Shown here in pieces: positions 62,131-64,000 of a DNA stretch of 64,000 bases (the first letter of the stretch is position 1; the number at the start of each line of letters is the position of its first letter). This DNA comes from Rhizobium sp. CIAT894 (GTDB taxonomy: Bacteria > Pseudomonadota > Alphaproteobacteria > Rhizobiales > Rhizobiaceae): assembly GCF_000172795.2 (NCBI RefSeq), contig NZ_CP020947.1:3475001-3539000 (forward strand). Reading direction: 5' to 3'. Both the position numbers and the translations under genes were made by a program. The notes below the pieces were generated by a model, which worked only from the letters and a program-made list of their open reading frames with translations, was not told where the DNA came from and ran no database searches.

Positions 62131-62886
62131 CTATTCGGCGGCGACGCTCGGAGGCTTCTTGGTCGGCCGCCGGGCTTCCGACGTCAATTCCGGAAATAGA
62201 TGACCGGCATGCTCGATGACGTTCGCGCTCGTCTCCCGGATATGAAGTTCGATCAACTTTAATGCCGTATCGACATTCCGCTCCATGACAGCGTCAACGA
62301 TCATCTTGTGTTCAACGTCCTTCTCCCGCCATTTCGTGCGAAACTGTGACGACATGCGTCGATACCGATGTGCGCGCTCAAAAAGCTTGGCTCTCATTTC
62401 GAGCAGCACTGGCGAGCCGCAGGCAGCAACAAGCGAATAGTGGAATTCGCCATGCACCACGCTCCACTCATCAGAAAGATAATATTCTCCGCCGATGCGC
62501 TGCTGGAGCCTCTCCATTCGATGAAACGCGGAAAGGATATTGCCTTCCCAAAGGTCATCGCCCTTGCGTATCGCTTTGGCAAGTGCTTCTCGTTCAATGA
62601 GGACGCGTGCATCCGTAAGATCGTTGAGATCGGCAATCGAGACGGGTGCCACGACAAAACCACGCTGTCCTTCTGCAACCACAAGATTTTCTGCAGAGAG
62701 ACGTGAGAGGGCTTCTCTCAAGGTCGAGAAACTTACTTCGTAGCGTTCACGCAGGCTTTCAAAGCGCAACTTCTCACCGGGTTTGAGATCGCAATTTACG
62801 ATATCGCGTCGCATGCGTTGCAGCACGTCGCCGGCTCGTGTCTCGCCGCCTGCATTTTGTTTTTCCAAGATGGTCTCCCGGCTCAT
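62131..62886 (-). CDS. GntR-family (FCD subfamily) regulator of the dioxygenase locus
   Basis: A 251-residue regulator. The winged helix is LQRMRRDIVNCDLKPGEKLRFESLRERYEVSFSTLREALSRLSAENLVVAEGQRGFVV (about 23-80); the FCD helical domain has HGEFHYSLVAACGS (about 146-159), HRYRRM and HKMIVDAV with His ligands. The ATG at 62886 is the family-like start. It is divergent from the extradiol dioxygenase gene across an AT-rich region with repeated TTCGAA palindromes, which are its probable operators. Confidence 0.9.
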   Translation of the reverse strand: MSRETILEKQNAGGETRAGDVLQRMRRDIVNCDLKPGEKLRFESLRERYEVSFSTLREALSRLSAENLVVAEGQRGFVVAPVSIADLNDLTDARVLIEREALAKAIRKGDDLWEGNILSAFHRMERLQQRIGGEYYLSDEWSVVHGEFHYSLVAACGSPVLLEMRAKLFERAHRYRRMSSQFRTKWREKDVEHKMIVDAVMERNVDTALKLIELHIRETSANVIEHAGHLFPELTSEARRPTKKPPSVAAE

Positions 62887-62929
62887 GTGTTGAGATGCCA
62901 CACGTTTCAACCCTTATGGAAGTTTAGGG

Positions 62930-63038
62930 ATAATTTCGAAAAAATCAATCTTGGCGAAATTTATCATTTCCACTCGGAAAAAAACGTATTCGAAATGCGC
63001 CCTGTCATAAATTTCGTAAAACTCAATAATTTCGAAAA
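62930..63038. promoter_or_regulatory. Three TTCGAA-centred repeats in the GntR/dioxygenase promoter
   Basis: ATAATTTCGAAAA occurs twice as a direct repeat (62930-62942 and 63026-63038), with a related ATTCGAAAT at 62988-62996 between. Each is a short palindrome, and the set covers the divergent promoter. Confidence 0.5.
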
Positions 63039-63114
63039 TACCTTGCATTGACGATCAAACTGGCGTATCAGAGCTGCAGCGGAACAGAGCATCGCAATTT
63101 CAAGGGAGGAAGAA

Positions 63115-64000
63115 ATGACGCACCTTGTGCACGCCATTGGGCACCTGAAGGTCAATGTGACGAACCCGGGGGCGGTTATTCGTGATTCGACCGAAATCTT
63201 GGGATTGAGGGTTTCTCACCAGGAAAGGGATCAGACCTGGCTCAGCTCAAACGGGCGTGCGGCTGAGCTGGTGCTGGTCCATGGAGACGAGAATTCGGCC
63301 CACACGATCGGCCTTGAAGCCCTGACAAAAACCGACGTCGAGGCTGTGGCGTCGCGTATAGAGCCTGCCGGCTGCCGTATTCTGTCTCACCAACCAAGCC
63401 TGTCCTGCATGGATGCAGGCGTGACCTTCGCGACACCGGAAGGCTTGCGTTTCGAGGTCCATACGCCGATCCGCAACAACATTCGGGGGCAGCGTTTTCC
63501 CACGAACGGCATCATGCCGCGCCGCATTGACCACATCAATCTGATTTCGCCGGATCCGGTTGCCACCAGAGCGCAGCTTGAAGCGGTTGGGGGCATGAAG
63601 CTGTCCGAGCGTATGGTCAATGATGCGCTCAGTTGGATGTATGGCGGTAACCGCCAGCACCATGTTCTTGGTGTGGTCAAGGGTGCCGCAGCCGGGCTGC
63701 ACCATGTCTCGTTCGAGTTTGTAGAGTTCAACATGTATTGCCGGCTCGGCGATATCCTCGACCGCTTTGACCGGCAACTTCTTTGGGGCCCAGGACGGCA
63801 TCGTCCGGGCGACAATACCTATGCCTATTACACCGATGCCAGCGGCATGATGATCGAATGCTCTGGTCCGATGTCGCACATTGCTGACGACTTGAACTTC
63901 GAACCCAACGTCATAACGAACTTGGAACGCCCCGGTAACGTCCGCGACATGAACGTCTGGGGCACGCCTGCGCCATTGGAATGGCGTGAACATTTCCACC
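63115..64000 (+). CDS. Type I extradiol ring-cleavage dioxygenase (VOC fold), 3' end outside window
   Basis: At least 295 residues, open to the right edge. It has two VOC domains. The catalytic C-terminal domain holds the three iron ligands: His in RRIDHINLISP (about 142), His in GLHHVSFEF (about 200) and Glu in MMIECSGPM (about 249). NTYAYYTDASG (about 235-245) is the usual segment before the Glu. The N-terminal domain starts AIGHLKVNVTNP. GGGAGG lies 7 bases before the ATG. The enzyme cleaves a catechol-type ring next to its hydroxyls; the exact catechol is unknown. Expression is probably under the divergent GntR. Confidence 0.88.
   Translation, partial: MTHLVHAIGHLKVNVTNPGAVIRDSTEILGLRVSHQERDQTWLSSNGRAAELVLVHGDENSAHTIGLEALTKTDVEAVASRIEPAGCRILSHQPSLSCMDAGVTFATPEGLRFEVHTPIRNNIRGQRFPTNGIMPRRIDHINLISPDPVATRAQLEAVGGMKLSERMVNDALSWMYGGNRQHHVLGVVKGAAAGLHHVSFEFVEFNMYCRLGDILDRFDRQLLWGPGRHRPGDNTYAYYTDASGMMIECSGPMSHIADDLNFEPNVITNLERPGNVRDMNVWGTPAPLEWREHFH

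Noticed and set aside
1..64000. CRISPR arrays, rRNA operons, complete tRNA genes or insertion sequences
   Set aside because: No regularly spaced repeats, no rRNA or full tRNA signatures and no transposase or integrase frame were recognised; only a 13-base tRNA 3' end at 52874-52886.

Overview
The window reads as high-GC alphaproteobacterial DNA, most likely Rhizobium (R. etli/leguminosarum group). The reasons are a UgpBAEC glycerol-3-phosphate importer, ExoF/ExoY/ExoX-type exopolysaccharide genes, many ABC sugar importers, and two rhizobial intergenic mosaic repeats with paired hairpins. Genes are dense, with ATGA-type overlaps inside operons. This assignment comes from protein families only; no database was searched.

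Layout. (1) 1-9.7 kb: an RND efflux pair (adaptor cut by the left edge), a metallophosphatase, an acyl-CoA-dehydrogenase-like flavoprotein, an Rrf2 regulator, an SDR dehydrogenase, a hydroxypyruvate-isomerase-like protein, an AhpD-like protein without cysteines and a cupin. (2) 9.7-14.1 kb, minus strand: ugpBAEC. (3) 14.5-22.1 kb: a ROK regulator divergent from a six-gene sugar operon (binding protein, two permeases, SIS-domain protein, PfkB kinase, ATPase), with a strong palindrome between them. (4) 22.1-41.7 kb: a Wzx/Wzy-type exopolysaccharide locus. A minus-strand arm carries a Crp/Fnr regulator, two GT4 enzymes, a flippase and a GH16 glycanase. A plus-strand arm carries an ExoY/WbaP-type initiating transferase, a Wzz-like protein, a GT2, an ExoF-like export protein and a polymerase, followed by GT8 and GT2 enzymes and an acyltransferase. 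Three members (Crp/Fnr regulator, initiating transferase, ExoX-like small membrane protein) occur twice, and the second transferase is degenerate. (5) 41.9-46.4 kb: PQQ glucose dehydrogenase and a cyclase-TPR protein. (6) 46.4-51.5 kb: an FCD-GntR regulator with a ribose-type ABC importer and an epimerase. (7) 51.4-53.2 kb: a frameshifted DUF808 gene, the 3' end of an initiator tRNA with a terminator, and a truncated etfB; this looks like a recombination or attachment scar. (8) 53.3-64 kb: a catabolic region with a glutarate-type operon (CoA-transferase, ETF-QO, 3-hydroxybutyryl-CoA dehydrogenase, glutaryl-CoA dehydrogenase, divergent LysR), a P450 with its ferredoxin and a truncated ferredoxin reductase, a second LysR, a GntR and an extradiol dioxygenase that runs off the right edge.

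How the parts work together. The EPS locus holds most of the machinery for one polymer: initiation, elongation, flipping, polymerisation, chain-length control, export, modification and cleavage. Two paralogous Crp/Fnr proteins presumably control it from AT-rich divergent promoters. The right end combines CoA activation, dehydrogenation and electron transfer to quinone with an oxygenase set for aromatic or alicyclic substrates. The decayed genes there (etfB, ferredoxin reductase, tRNA fragment) suggest it was acquired or rearranged.
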